DNA of 64,000 nt, taken from the NCBI GenBank assembly GCA_020833025.1, contig JAJHRB010000002.1:1-64000 (forward strand). Reading direction: 5' to 3'. The DNA comes from Thermoproteaceae archaeon (GTDB lineage: Archaea; Thermoproteota; Thermoprotei; Thermoproteales; Thermoproteaceae). The number at the start of each line of letters is the position of its first letter. Within the stretch, counting starts at the first letter, position 1. Positions 1 through 10,077 of this stretch are shown one piece after another. The notes below the pieces were generated by a model. It saw only the letters and a program-made list of their open reading frames with translations. It ran no database searches and was not told where the DNA came from. Position numbers and translations under genes: made by a program.

Positions 1-401
1 CTCCACGCCGTGAACGCACACTCCCTCTACGAGACTCTTAGGCAATACGGCAGACTCGACGGGGAGCGTCTAAAGGCGGCCGCGCCTCACTGTTCCCTCG
101 ACTCCGGTATCACGACCGCAACTCGACCGCCTCGCGCCGCTCGTCGAGAAAACTTCGCGGACGCATAGTCGCCCACTATGACTTTGATCTCTCAAGTGCC
201 TCGGCGTCGACAAAGGCAGTGGCGGCGTGAAGGGTCTCCGCGCCTGCCTCCCCGAGGCATTTGATTAGGGGTCCGCAGAGGCGGAGCCCGAGCTCCGCGC
301 TGACCATTTACGCTCTCTGGCGCGGCTTATAGCGCATTGGAGCAGTCGGGGAGCGGGCCCGGGAGTAAGGCTTAAAAAGGCAGCGGCCGGGAGTAAACGG
401 C

Positions 402-493
402 CGCCCGGGCACGACCCGGCCATGGATGCGGGGCTCTGGAGCCGGCGGCGGGGAGACCCCGTGGCCCGGGTTCGAATCCCGGCCGGGCTACCA
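402..493 (+). tRNA. tRNA-Gln(CTG), probable, with ~16-nt intron at 37/38 (about 440-455)
   Basis: T-arm CCGGG-TTCGAAT-CCCGG, acceptor CCGGGCT-A-CCA pairs with GCCCGG at 403; anticodon arm CGGGG-CT-CTG-G/A-CCCCG after removing the intron; TATA-like cttaaaaagg at 371-380. D-arm is atypical and pair 1-72 mismatches. Confidence 0.6.
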
Positions 494-648
494 GTCTCCT
501 TCCCTTCATGCGGCTACACCACCGCGCCGTGCCCCCGGCCCCCAGCAGCGCCTCCTGCAAGTCTCCCTGCCTCAGGCGCGCCCGGCCTCCCCGGCGCCTG
601 CAGGGACCCCCGTGTGCCCTTCGCGGCGCGAGCGGGAGCGCGCCGCGC

Positions 649-1440
649 TCACATTGCTGTCCTGTACCGCCGCGGGCGTACCACAACGAGGCCTGCCCTC
701 ATTGCCCTAATGTAGCCCCGGGGCGTCCACGACGCGAGCAGCGCGAGCGCCACCAGAATTAAGGCGGCGGGGGCTGCCCACTGCATGTAGAGCGCGAGGG
801 CAAGCGCGCCTGCGAGCGAAGCGCCGAGACCCCACTTCGCTGCCTTGGCCCTCCTGTACTCCCTCAGCGCTTCCCTCGGGTCAGCTGGCGGCTCGCTGAG
901 GAAGCGCATTAAGAGCCTCGCTGTCTCGCGGAATCCGGCGCAGAGCGCCTCTGCGGGATCCGTCGAGCGCCTCGGCCTCACCCTGCTGCAGAGCTCCGGC
1001 AGCTCGCTTGCCAGTCGGCTCATCTCCCGCTCTGCTCTGTCGTGGACTCTGGGGTTTCTCGCGTCCAGAGACCAGTCTTGCAGGTAGTGCACGGCCCTGC
1101 CGAGCGCCCTCCCGGCGTTGTACAAATCGCCAACTGCCCTGTAGTAACATGCCAGATTGTAGTAATACTCAATGAGATCTCTCGGCAGCGTCTGGTGGTG
1201 GCGCACCCTCCTCTCGCGCGCGTAGGGCCCGCCTCTCCGCGTCACGACGACGACCTCTCTGTCCTCCACCTCGTCAGGCTCGACGACACCGCGCAGGAGC
1301 CCCTGTGCGCACTCGCGGGGCAGGCCAACGGCGGCGGCAGCCGCGCTGGCAATCGCTACGTGAGCGCGCGCCGGCGGCATGCCGGCCGGGCCCGGCGGCA
1401 CTCTCTGTCCCCCTCCTGGCGCGCGCCTCTCACGCAGCAC
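649..1440 (-). CDS. Hypothetical protein with C-terminal TM helices; central HYLQD motif reminiscent of Zn-dependent phospholipase C/S1-P1-like folds
   Basis: 263-aa ORF; LGRAVHYLQDWSLDARNPRVHDRAE; hydrophobic C-terminal region. Confidence 0.55.
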   Translation of the reverse strand: MLRERRAPGGGQRVPPGPAGMPPARAHVAIASAAAAAVGLPRECAQGLLRGVVEPDEVEDREVVVVTRRGGPYARERRVRHHQTLPRDLIEYYYNLACYYRAVGDLYNAGRALGRAVHYLQDWSLDARNPRVHDRAEREMSRLASELPELCSRVRPRRSTDPAEALCAGFRETARLLMRFLSEPPADPREALREYRRAKAAKWGLGASLAGALALALYMQWAAPAALILVALALLASWTPRGYIRAMRAGLVVVRPRRYRTAM

Positions 1441-1605
1441 CCCGCGCGCGGGCCGCGCCTCCAGCCCGCCTCCCGCCTCGCGGCAGCCGCAGCGCTAGCA
1501 CTTAACACGGCGTGCCGCGCTATTGAAAATTAAAGTTGCGCGGCCAGGCTCTGAGGCCTCCGCGGCCGCCATTTTGTATAGAGGCAGTGCCTACTCTGTA
1601 GCCCG

Positions 1606-2010
1606 GCGCTCGCCCTTCTCGCAGGGCTGAACGAGGAGCTAGAGCGGCGCCGGCCGGGCCGCGTGATAGTCGTGGGCGAGCTTGCCGTGGAGCTCTACAG
1701 CGGCGGCGCCTACCGCACGGGCGACGTTGATTTCATTAATCCGCACTCCAAGGCCCGGGGAGGCGCGCCGGCTCTTCGAGGAGCTCGCCGCGGCGGCCGG
1801 CTGGCACAGAGTGTCCAGAGCCTGCGGGGGCCCGGCGCCCTCTTTCTGGACCTGGCCGGCTACCTCTACACCGGGCGCGCGAAGGAGCTCCGCGCGTGCG
1901 TCTACTGGGACTTGCCGGCAGGGGCCGCCAAGTGGGACTGAGGAGCTGGCGGCGAGAGACGGAGTGCTGAGCAGGCTAGACGAGCTCGCAGCAATAGTAG
2001 AGAGCGTCAG
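1606..2010 (+). pseudogene. Frameshifted nucleotidyltransferase-like gene
   Basis: VIVVGELAVELYSGGAYRTGDVDFIN in one frame, RRLFEELAAAAGWHRV in another, then LFLDLAGYLYTGRAKEL in the first, then EELAARDGVLSRLDELAAIVESVRRR. Confidence 0.5.
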
Positions 2011-3365
2011 GCGCCGCGCGGCTCGAGGCCTATCTTCCTGCGGTACTCCTCGTACGCACTCGCCACCCGCGCGTGCCACGGCTCGAGGCCGGCGCTGCTC
2101 TCGGGGTACTCCATATAGAGCTCGCCTATCCTGCTGGCGTACTGCGCCGCCGCGAGCAGCTTGAGCAGCAGCGAGGGCCTCCCCAGGAGCTGCAGCGCCG
2201 CTCTGAGCTTCTCCACTAGCGACGGGCTGACGCCCCGGGACGACACGTCGAGAATATCGCCCTCACCGAGCACCCTGCGCGAGAGGCCGTAATTCAGGTC
2301 GTCGTTGCTCAGAGTCTGCAGCATTAGCCTCATCACGTCGAGCTGCGCCTGCCTGTGCCCCCACTCTCTCATGTACAGGACGTTATACTCCCAGAGCGCT
2401 CTCTCCGAGAAGTCGCCGGTCTCGAACGCCCTGATTATAACCCTGGACGACAGCTCGGCGGAGAGCAGGGCCTGCCCGATCCCGCCGCCGTGGAGCGGGT
2501 TCGCGGCAGCCGCCGCGTCTCCCACGGCAACAAAGCCGCCGCCGACGAGAGATTTCAGCGGCCTTCTAGTCGGCACGACGCCCCCGCCCGCGTGAATTCT
2601 GGCGCGCACCCTGAGCCGGGGCAGGACGCGCTGCCTGAACCGCTCCACGGGGTTCACGCCGGAGATGCCCCACACGCCGAGGCCGACGTTCACCGTGCTC
2701 GAGTCGTACGGGAACAGCCACCAGTAGCCCCCGGGCGCCACCTCTGCGTTCAGGAATATCTTTATGTACTCGGGCCTCTCCACAGGCCCGTCAACGCTCA
2801 GGATCTCTCTGTAGGCGTGGGAGACGTCCTCCGGGCTGAGGGGCTCTGACACCGGCCAGCCCGCCAGCTTCGTCCTCAGGGCTCCGCCGAGGCCCGTCGC
2901 GTCCACGACAACTCTGGCCCGCAGCTCCACGCGGGTTCCCTCCCGCTTTTTAACCGCCTCGACTCCCGCCACGCTGCTGCCGCTGACGGTGGGCGCGGCT
3001 GCAATATAGCCCTCGTAAAGCTCGGCCCCCGCCCTGACCGCCTCGCCGACGAGCCAGCTGCCCCACGCGGCTCTGTCCAGCATGTACCCCTCGCCCCGGA
3101 TTACAAGCCTGGCAGACTCGTCGGGGCTCACGAGCTCCACGCCGGCGATCTTGCTCTTGAACGCCCTGGGGTTGGGAGTCAGGTACCTTGACATTCTCTC
3201 CACGTGGTGAGCCCCGAGCGCGTCCCCGCAGACCTTAACGCCTATCTGGTCCCCGGCCCTCGCCTCCAGCAGCGCGACCCTCAGCCCAGCTCTCGCGAGG
3301 AGGTACGAGGCGTAGGCGCCCGCCGTCCCGGCGCCGGCGACCACCACGTCGAATTTCAGGGACAC
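2007..3365 (-). CDS. Geranylgeranyl reductase family FAD-dependent oxidoreductase (archaeal lipid reductase)
   Basis: N-term FDVVVAGAGTAGAYASYLLARAGLRVALLE; GGFVAVGDAAAAANPLHGGGIGQAL. Confidence 0.9.
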   Translation of the reverse strand: MSLKFDVVVAGAGTAGAYASYLLARAGLRVALLEARAGDQIGVKVCGDALGAHHVERMSRYLTPNPRAFKSKIAGVELVSPDESARLVIRGEGYMLDRAAWGSWLVGEAVRAGAELYEGYIAAAPTVSGSSVAGVEAVKKREGTRVELRARVVVDATGLGGALRTKLAGWPVSEPLSPEDVSHAYREILSVDGPVERPEYIKIFLNAEVAPGGYWWLFPYDSSTVNVGLGVWGISGVNPVERFRQRVLPRLRVRARIHAGGGVVPTRRPLKSLVGGGFVAVGDAAAAANPLHGGGIGQALLSAELSSRVIIRAFETGDFSERALWEYNVLYMREWGHRQAQLDVMRLMLQTLSNDDLNYGLSRRVLGEGDILDVSSRGVSPSLVEKLRAALQLLGRPSLLLKLLAAAQYASRIGELYMEYPESSAGLEPWHARVASAYEEYRRKIGLEPRGA

Positions 3366-3430
3366 GGGCCCCGCAGGGGCGGGCCGTGTATAAAAATTGC
3401 GCGCGCCGTTTTGCGGCGGCGCGGCCGGCG

Positions 3431-4108
3431 TCAGATCTTTAGCGCCTCGCCGGGTCTCATTACGTAAACTTTCGCGCGCGATATTGCCTCGACGCGCGCC
3501 TTGAAATCCTCGGGGTCCTGCCTTATTGCCGGGAAGGTATTGTAGTGCATCGGCACGACTCTCCTGGGCTTGAGCAGCTGCGTTGCTATTGCCGCCTCCC
3601 GCGGGCCCATTGTGAACACGCCGCCTATGGGCAGCAGGGCAATGTCAATGTCGTACAGCCCGCCTATTAGCTCCATGTCTCTGAAGAGGCCCGTGTCCCC
3701 CGCGTGATACACCGTGCCCTCCGGCGTCGAGACCACAAAGCCGGCAGGGGCGCCCCTGTTCGCAGTGTGGAGCGCGGGGGTCATGTAGATCTCAATGCCG
3801 TTGCCGAGCTTCAGCACCCCGCCTATGTTCATGGCCATCGTCTGGGCCTCGGGAACCCCCCTCTCTGCCAGCTCGAGCGTGAGCTCGTAAGTGCCGATGA
3901 TCACGGCGCCCGTGGCCTTTGCTATGTCAACGGCCTCGCCGAGGTGGTCATGGTGGTCGTGCGTTATGAGTATGTACGCGGGCTTCTCGGCAACTATGTC
4001 ATTCAGCGAGCTGGGAGACAGCGGGTTTGAAATCCACGGGTCCACGAGCATTCTCGCGGCGAAGAGTTCTATCATGAACGCCGCGTGGCCGAGCCACTTG
4101 ACCAGCAT
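3431..4108 (-). CDS. UPF0173-type metallo-beta-lactamase fold hydrolase
   Basis: MLVKWLGHAAFMIE; ITHDHHDHLGEA; YHAGDTGLF; PMHYNTFPAI. Confidence 0.9.
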   Translation of the reverse strand: MLVKWLGHAAFMIELFAARMLVDPWISNPLSPSSLNDIVAEKPAYILITHDHHDHLGEAVDIAKATGAVIIGTYELTLELAERGVPEAQTMAMNIGGVLKLGNGIEIYMTPALHTANRGAPAGFVVSTPEGTVYHAGDTGLFRDMELIGGLYDIDIALLPIGGVFTMGPREAAIATQLLKPRRVVPMHYNTFPAIRQDPEDFKARVEAISRAKVYVMRPGEALKI

Positions 4109-4161
4109 GGTCCCGCGCCGCGCGCGATAAATAAATTATGCCCTCCCCGGCCCTGACGCCG

Positions 4162-4398
4162 TCACTTCCTCCTCAAGTCGAGTCTTATGGCATTTGCGTG
4201 AGGCGCGTACACCGCGACGCGGAACTCGCGCTCTAGCTCCCTAACGATCTTGGCCAGCGCGTCCCACTCGAGGGGCTTCATGAGGTATATTTTCAGGTGG
4301 TAGGCGCCAGTCGCTGGCGAGTAGCTACACTTCGCGTACTTCACAGAGCCGGCCCCCACCCTCTTGATGGCTTCCACCACCCTCTCCAGCTCCTTCAC
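4162..4398 (-). CDS. Conserved small hypothetical protein
   Basis: 78-aa ORF with archaeal codon bias. Confidence 0.55.
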   Translation of the reverse strand: MKELERVVEAIKRVGAGSVKYAKCSYSPATGAYHLKIYLMKPLEWDALAKIVRELEREFRVAVYAPHANAIRLDLRRK

Positions 4399-4419
4399 GC
4401 GCTGCAGCGCGCCGCGATT

Positions 4420-4812
4420 TTAAACAAGTCTCTGCGACGCTATCGACTCCAAAAACGCCCTCAATTCTGGCGCGGTCTCGTAATCATCCCGCCTCACGAC
4501 CTCCGCAGGGCTTAGGACCCTCCACGGCCCCCTGCTGTACTTTACCAGCAGGTACGCCTCGCCGCCGGCGCGCCTGGCGAACTCGAGCAGTTTTTCCAGC
4601 CTCTCGCGCTCTACGTGAAGCGCCGCGTGCCTGGACCTGTACTTCACCTCGAAGACCAGCACGCGGCCGCGGCATATGGCAATAAGGTCTGGAACGAATC
4701 TCCTGCGCACGCCGCCGCCCGAGGAGCAGCCGCGCAGCACGGCGCAGCCGCGCTCCCAGAAGTAATTCGCGAGCTTTCTCTCCCTCTCCACTCCCTTTCG
4801 CCTAGTGTTCAT
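4420..4812 (-). CDS. hjc: Archaeal Holliday junction resolvase (Hjc)
   Basis: RKGVERERKLANYFWERGCAVLRGCSSGG...RFVPDLIAICRGRVLVFEVKYRS. Confidence 0.88.
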   Translation of the reverse strand: MNTRRKGVERERKLANYFWERGCAVLRGCSSGGGVRRRFVPDLIAICRGRVLVFEVKYRSRHAALHVERERLEKLLEFARRAGGEAYLLVKYSRGPWRVLSPAEVVRRDDYETAPELRAFLESIASQRLV

Positions 4813-5303
4813 AAAACGTCGACCTCCAAGTGGGCGTCGCACAGGAGCATCTCGACGAGCGAGCTGCGGCCCCCATTGCACTTGAGCTTGCCGCTCAGCA
4901 CCAGCTCGACGTGGCGCGCGTTAAAGCCCCTCGCGTCCAGCAGCAGGCCCTCGACCCGCCTTCCCCGGAGGGCCACGAGCTCGCGCCTCTCCCGGACGTA
5001 GTACACGCCAGGACCCCTGTACTCGCCCGCGGGGTATATTGGAGCGAGCCCGCGCCCCCGCAGCGGGGCGCCCCACACGTAAATCTCCACGTCGTGCCTT
5101 ATCTCTCTGGCGAGCGCCGCCCAGAGCCTGCCGCCGGTTTTCAGAACTACTGCGCGGCTGGCACTGTGGAGCGCTGAGTGGAGGCACTGCAAGTCGCCCT
5201 CTCCCACCAGCGGCACGACTCTCGGGCCTCTGGCCTCGCACGTGGGGATGACTTGCTCCAGCCCCACGTCTGGGAGCTCCCTCTCGCTGTAAATGAGAAT
5301 CAC
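4809..5303 (-). CDS. Hypothetical protein
   Basis: GTG-started ORF VILIYSERELPDVGLEQ..., overlaps hjc start. Confidence 0.6.
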   Translation of the reverse strand: MILIYSERELPDVGLEQVIPTCEARGPRVVPLVGEGDLQCLHSALHSASRAVVLKTGGRLWAALAREIRHDVEIYVWGAPLRGRGLAPIYPAGEYRGPGVYYVRERRELVALRGRRVEGLLLDARGFNARHVELVLSGKLKCNGGRSSLVEMLLCDAHLEVDVL

Positions 5304-5905
5304 AGCCCTTCCCCGGCCGCGCGCTCCTCGGCAACGTATAGGACTCCCAGCTCCCTCAGCTGGCTGTAGAGCTTGTTCACCGCCCTCCCCACGTCCGTCT
5401 CGGACTTGGCCCCCGTGCATACGATCTTTCCCGAGCCGAAGATAAGCATGACGACCTTCGGCGATGACATCCTGTATATCAGCCCGGGAAACTGCTCGGG
5501 CTCGTACATCGCATTGTCGAGCATTAGCACTGCCTGCTCCAGGTCGACCTCGACATGCAGATTGCCGCTGGCAACTATGTTCTGGACCTGGACCTCGGGC
5601 TCCGACGGCACGTCAGCGCCGTGCTCCCTAAGCAGCTGAGTCAGAGCCCTGACCGCGTTTTTGAGGTCCTCCTCGTTCTTGGCGCCGGTGCACACAATCT
5701 TTCCTGTCCTGAATATCAGCGCGGACACTCTGGGCTTGGTAAGCCGCAGGATTAGGCCAGGGAACTGGTCAGGGTTATACTCTGCCGTTAGGAGACGCTC
5801 CGCCAGTCTCTCGAGATTGAGCTCGACGCCGAGGTTGATTGTCGCAACGATGTTCTCAATGCGGTAGGAGGGCCCCCTGTCATAGCGTTGAGGCGCGCCG
5901 GCCAC
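5300..5905 (-). CDS. tbp: TATA-box-binding protein
   Basis: Two direct repeats: IENIVATINLGVELNLERLAERLL...FPGLILRL...GKIVCTGAKNEEDLKNAV and VQNIVASGNLHVEVDLEQAV...FPGLIYRM...GKIVCTGAKSETDV. Confidence 0.96.
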   Translation of the reverse strand: MAGAPQRYDRGPSYRIENIVATINLGVELNLERLAERLLTAEYNPDQFPGLILRLTKPRVSALIFRTGKIVCTGAKNEEDLKNAVRALTQLLREHGADVPSEPEVQVQNIVASGNLHVEVDLEQAVLMLDNAMYEPEQFPGLIYRMSSPKVVMLIFGSGKIVCTGAKSETDVGRAVNKLYSQLRELGVLYVAEERAAGEGL

Positions 5906-5920
5906 AAAACGCCTTGCGTC

Positions 5921-5940
5921 CTCTTTAAAAATATTTTTAA
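5921..5940 (-). promoter_or_regulatory. TATA/BRE-like promoter of tbp
   Basis: taaaaatatttttaa about 20-30 nt upstream of the GTG start at 5905. Confidence 0.6.
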
Positions 5941-6030
5941 GCCAAAAAGCCGCGTGCCGCTGCTGGCGGCCCAGCATTGGCCGGCGGGGCCGCGCCTCTA
6001 AGCTTTTTTAAGGGGGCCGTGGCTAGAGGC

Positions 6031-6399
6031 ATGGGCGGCAAGAAGAAGCCAACGCTGAGCCAAGTCGTAAAGCGCCTGGAGAGAGAGCAGCAAGCGCAAA
6101 AGGCTAGGAAGGAGATCGCAAAGAAGGAGGAGGCTAAGCAGAAGAGATCCCTACTGCTAATTGACGAGAAACTGCTCGAGGCAGTCGCCAAGGAAGTCCA
6201 GAGCGCAAGGGCCGTCACTACGTACGAGGTGGCGTCAAAATTCGGCACAAAGATGACAACGGCAGCGAAGATACTGAGAGCCCTCAGCGAGCGGGGCGAG
6301 CTCGTGCTGGTGTCCAGGGGCCATAGGACGGAAATTTACGCGCCCGCGAGGGTCGCTAGAGGAGCAGGCCCTCCGGCCTCACCGGCCTCTTCAAGTTAA
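6031..6399 (+). CDS. rps25e: 30S ribosomal protein S25e
   Basis: MGGKKKPTLSQVVKRLEREQQAQKARKEIAKKEE...AVTTYEVASKFGTKMTTAAKILRALSERGEL. Confidence 0.93.
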   Translation: MGGKKKPTLSQVVKRLEREQQAQKARKEIAKKEEAKQKRSLLLIDEKLLEAVAKEVQSARAVTTYEVASKFGTKMTTAAKILRALSERGELVLVSRGHRTEIYAPARVARGAGPPASPASSS

Positions 6400-7039
6400 C
6401 AACGCCCTCCTCTCTGATCTCAACAATATCTCTGGAACAGAGTATTTCCAGCGCTGTTCTCACGACTCTCGCGTCTGCCCTCGCGAGACGTGACACGTCC
6501 TCCACGAATCTTATAATGCCGACGCTCGGGTACGCGGCCAGGTAGTTCAGCACGGTGCTCAGGAGAGACTTGGCGCTACTCTCGTCAACTCTCGCCTCGC
6601 TGGCGAGGAGAGAGACCAGCACGCCCCGCCCGTCCCGCGCTGCCGCGCCGGCGTCCGGCCTCTGCTCCTGCCGCCCGGCAGGGCTGGCCGCCACCTCTCC
6701 CGCCCGCTCCTGGGGCGCGCGCTGGGTCTGCACCGCCGGGCCCTCCCGCGCGGTCTCCGGCCTGGCCCCTGCCGCCGGCTCCGGCCTCTGCCGCTCCTGC
6801 CCGCCGCCCGCGCCGATGAACTCGCTGAGCCTTCGCGCCTTGGCGCGCGCCCTCCTCGCAGCCGCAGGCCTCCTCTCGATATTGCCTGCAATTGTCTCCG
6901 CCAGCTGCAGCACGACGCTGCCGAAGACGGCCTCAGGTCCCGAGGCTGCGCAGCCCTGCCTAATGCACACGATGGTTCTCGCGAGAACGCCGAGAGCGTC
7001 CTGCTTTATCCTGCCCGACAAGTACAGCTTGTAGAGCAC
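6356..7039 (-). CDS. Hypothetical protein, low-complexity linker plus C-terminal winged-helix-like region
   Basis: 227-aa ORF; converges with and overlaps rps25e by 44 nt. Confidence 0.6.
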   Translation of the reverse strand: MLYKLYLSGRIKQDALGVLARTIVCIRQGCAASGPEAVFGSVVLQLAETIAGNIERRPAAARRARAKARRLSEFIGAGGGQERQRPEPAAGARPETAREGPAVQTQRAPQERAGEVAASPAGRQEQRPDAGAAARDGRGVLVSLLASEARVDESSAKSLLSTVLNYLAAYPSVGIIRFVEDVSRLARADARVVRTALEILCSRDIVEIREEGVVNLKRPVRPEGLLL

Positions 7040-7068
7040 TGGCGCTCCCGCCGCGCCGGATTAAAAGC

Positions 7069-7302
7069 CTACGCGGTCTCGGTTTTTTGCAGCTCGGCCA
7101 GCTTCCAGTATGCAATCTTCCCGCGCTTAATCTCCCTCACTATGTTCTCGTGCTCGAGAATTTTTAGCACGTAGAACACCTGCGAGTGGCTAAGCCCCGT
7201 GAGCTCGATCAGCTTCCCAGTTGTCAGCTCGCCGTACTTTCTCAAGTACTCCACTACCAGTCTCTTCCGCTCGTACACCCTCTCCGTCTGTCTCTTCGGC
7301 AC
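7069..7302 (-). CDS. Small winged-helix transcriptional regulator
   Basis: YLRKYGELTTGKLIELTGLSHSQVFYVLKILEHENIVREIKRGKIAYWKL. Confidence 0.75.
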   Translation of the reverse strand: MPKRQTERVYERKRLVVEYLRKYGELTTGKLIELTGLSHSQVFYVLKILEHENIVREIKRGKIAYWKLAELQKTETA

Positions 7303-7350
7303 GTCTGTGGCACCCGCTAGTGCTTTTTACGGAGCTCGACCACCAGGGTA

Positions 7351-8403
7351 TCACTCAAGTAACTTTATCATCTTACGCATCTTGAGGTACTGCGCGTAGT
7401 CTACATACACCTTATTGCGCAGCATGTGCTCGACCGCGGGCGCGGGCGCCCTCTGCCTTTCTGTTATCACGTCGGTGACCCTGAATACAAATGCATCAGA
7501 CCCGGCCCCGCTCCCGTAAGTGACGAGCAGTATTCTGTCGCCGGGCTTCGCCATCTCGAGCACCCTGGCAAACCCTATCAGCGCCGACGCGTTGTACGTA
7601 TTGCCTATGTGCGTGACCACAATGCCCGGCTTGACCCTGTCCATCGGTATTCCCAGTGCCGACGCAACGCGGAGCGGGAACCTGCCATTTGGCTGGTGGA
7701 ACACTGCATACGTGAAGTCTGCCGGCTTGTAGCCGTACTTGCTCACCAGCCCCCTCACGGCCTCGATTATGTGGCGGAAGTACGCCGGCTCGCCGGTAAA
7801 GCCCTCGCCGTGCATTGGATACGGCGACCCGTCTCTCCTCCAGAAGTCGGGCGTGTCCGACGCGTAGGCATACATCGCCTCTAGCTCGGCGGCGACGCCA
7901 TCCCTGCCGACCACCAGCGCGGCGCCGCCGCTGCTCGCGGAGTAGTCCAAGTGCTCCCCGGGCTCGCCCTGCGACGTGTCGACGCCGACGGCAATGCCGT
8001 ACTCCACGCGCCCGGCCTCGACGAGGCCGGCAATCGCGGCGAGGCCGTCGCCGCCGGCCTTGCAGGCAAACTCCATGTCCACCGCAAGGATGTCGTTCCT
8101 GAGGCCGAGCGCGTCAATGAGAATAGACGCTATTGGCTTGACGGCATAGGGCTTTGACTCCGTGCCGACGTAGACCGCGCCCACCCTCTCCCTGCTCACG
8201 CCGGCTCTCCTCAGCGCAATTCTGGCCGCCTCGACAGCTATTGTCACCGCGTCCTCGTCAAGCGCCTCCACGCTCTTCTCGTTTACCAAGTAGACGTCTG
8301 CAATTCTCTGGGGGTCGTCGCCCCACAGCCTGGCCACCTCCTCGGTCCTGATCCTGTACCTCGGTATGTAGACGCCCCAGCCCACAACGCCCACTCTCGT
8401 CAT
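7351..8403 (-). CDS. Hydroxymethylglutaryl-CoA synthase
   Basis: [59 protein letters not shown]. Confidence 0.93.
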   Translation of the reverse strand: MTRVGVVGWGVYIPRYRIRTEEVARLWGDDPQRIADVYLVNEKSVEALDEDAVTIAVEAARIALRRAGVSRERVGAVYVGTESKPYAVKPIASILIDALGLRNDILAVDMEFACKAGGDGLAAIAGLVEAGRVEYGIAVGVDTSQGEPGEHLDYSASSGGAALVVGRDGVAAELEAMYAYASDTPDFWRRDGSPYPMHGEGFTGEPAYFRHIIEAVRGLVSKYGYKPADFTYAVFHQPNGRFPLRVASALGIPMDRVKPGIVVTHIGNTYNASALIGFARVLEMAKPGDRILLVTYGSGAGSDAFVFRVTDVITERQRAPAPAVEHMLRNKVYVDYAQYLKMRKMIKLLE

Positions 8404-8807
8404 GGCTGCACCGGCCTGAATTTGTAGCCGTACATTATCAGCCCGTGCCTCCCGTCTACAGCCACTCTCCTAAACACAAGCTCTACCCTCGTGCCCGGCG
8501 CCAGCCTGTCCGGCTGTGCGTCGACTATCTGGCCGACGGCCCTCACGCCGCCGTTGAGCTCCACGAGGCCCACAATCAGCGGCTTCTGCTTCAGGAAGTC
8601 CGTGCCGACCTGGTACAGCACGGTGTACTCGACCAGCCTGCCCTCGTGGGGCAGCTCGTCGTAGTCCTCCAGCTCTGCGGAGCCGCACCTGCACCGGAGC
8701 GCGGGGGGGAAGTAAACAGCGCCGCACTGCCTGCACCTCTTTGCGACCAGCCGGTAGTACTGGGGTATGTTGCGCCAGTACATCGGCACGGACTCGTGCC
8801 TCACGAC
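8400..8807 (-). CDS. DUF35/OB-fold Zn-ribbon acyl-CoA-associated protein
   Basis: [19 protein letters not shown]...[11 protein letters not shown]; start codon uncertain; sits between thiolase and HMG-CoA synthase. Confidence 0.85.
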   Translation of the reverse strand, partial: VVRHESVPMYWRNIPQYYRLVAKRCRQCGAVYFPPALRCRCGSAELEDYDELPHEGRLVEYTVLYQVGTDFLKQKPLIVGLVELNGGVRAVGQIVDAQPDRLAPGTRVELVFRRVAVDGRHGLIMYGYKFRPVQP

Positions 8808-8856
8808 TGCTCCCTGCCGCGAGAATATAATCTTGCGCTCTGCGGGGCTGCCGGCG

Positions 8857-9963
8857 TCAGAGGCCCACGACGATAACCGCCGACGTTCTATCAACGCCGC
8901 CCATGCTGTGCACCACGCCGTACCTGCCGTCCGCGCGCTTGAACTCCCTGCCGACGAGCTGCCACGCGACCTCAACGAGCTGGTACACGCCGGTTGCCCC
9001 GAGCGCGTTGCCCCGCGCCTTGAGCCCCCCGCTCATGTTAACCCGCAGCCCGCCGCGCTTGAGGGCCGCGAGCGCGCCGCCTCTCTCCGCCAGGCCGAGG
9101 CCCTCGACTGCGAGGACTCCAAATATCGAGAGAGAGTCGTGGACCTCCGCCGCGGCTACGTCCCTCGGCGAGATTCCCGCTGCCTTGTACGCCCGCGCCG
9201 CGGCCTCGCGCAGGCTGTAAAGCGTGTCGTACTCGCTCCTCATGTTGAACGGCACTGCGTTGGTCGCGACGGCGACTGACATAATGCGGGGCCCGTCTCT
9301 CCTGTCCCTGCAGAGGACGGCGGCGGCCGCGCCGTCCACTAGCGGCGCGACGTCATAAAGCCTCAGGGGCTCGCTCGTGTACTCGCTGCTCAGCACGTCC
9401 TCGAGCTTGACTCGCCGCCTGAAGTAAGCGTAGGGGTTCTCCGCTCCGCGCTCGTGCATTAGCACGGCCCAGGCCGCGAGGTCCTCGTACTTGTAGCCGT
9501 GGCGCTTGAGGTACATCTTTGCCATCAGCGCCGCGTGAGAGAGCGGCGTGAAGCCAAAGTATCTCTCGAAGTAAGTATCCATTACTGCTGCGTAGACGTC
9601 CACCTGCTGGTTGCTCAACACGTCGTTAGGCTTGTCAACGCCAACGACGGCAACGCAACCGTACTCCCCGGACGCGAGAGCGTAGTACGCAGCCGTCACG
9701 GCGGCGCCGCCGGACCCATCGCCGCACTCGACGCGGAATGCGGGTATCTTGTCAATGCCCAGGGACTCTAGGATGTATGCGCCGAGTATTTGCTGCCTGT
9801 TAACAAGCTCCGTGGTGGAGGAGGCAACGAACAGCGCCTCGATGTCAACTCCAGCATCCGCGAGCGCCTTGCCGAGGACCTCGGCCGCCATGTCGTCTAT
9901 GTTCTCGCCGTAGTGCCTCCCGGCGGGGCGGAGCGCCGCGCCGACAACGTACACGCCGGTCAC
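8857..9963 (-). CDS. Thiolase family protein (acetyl-CoA acetyltransferase)
   Basis: VECGDGSGGAAVTAAYYALASGEYGCVAVVGVDKP; EVHDSLSIFGVLAVEGLGL; NMSGGLKARGNALGATGVYQLVE. Confidence 0.92.
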   Translation of the reverse strand: MTGVYVVGAALRPAGRHYGENIDDMAAEVLGKALADAGVDIEALFVASSTTELVNRQQILGAYILESLGIDKIPAFRVECGDGSGGAAVTAAYYALASGEYGCVAVVGVDKPNDVLSNQQVDVYAAVMDTYFERYFGFTPLSHAALMAKMYLKRHGYKYEDLAAWAVLMHERGAENPYAYFRRRVKLEDVLSSEYTSEPLRLYDVAPLVDGAAAAVLCRDRRDGPRIMSVAVATNAVPFNMRSEYDTLYSLREAAARAYKAAGISPRDVAAAEVHDSLSIFGVLAVEGLGLAERGGALAALKRGGLRVNMSGGLKARGNALGATGVYQLVEVAWQLVGREFKRADGRYGVVHSMGGVDRTSAVIVVGL

Positions 9964-10077
9964 AGAAAACGCTTGCGGCTGGCGGTTAAATCTGTCGCGC
10001 GCAATGCATCAGTGCCGGGCGCGCCGGGCGGGGCCGCGCGGCGGTGAGCTAATTAAGGCAGCCGCGCCGCTAACGGC

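Noticed and set aside
1-174. Possible C-terminal end of a gene (LHAVNAHSLYETLRQYGRLDGERLKAA...)
   Set aside because: Truncated by the window edge, frame seems to shift near 120, and no family could be named.
372-762. Several overlapping short ORFs on both strands
   Set aside because: They cover the tRNA-Gln locus and GC-rich flank; typical spurious high-GC ORFs.
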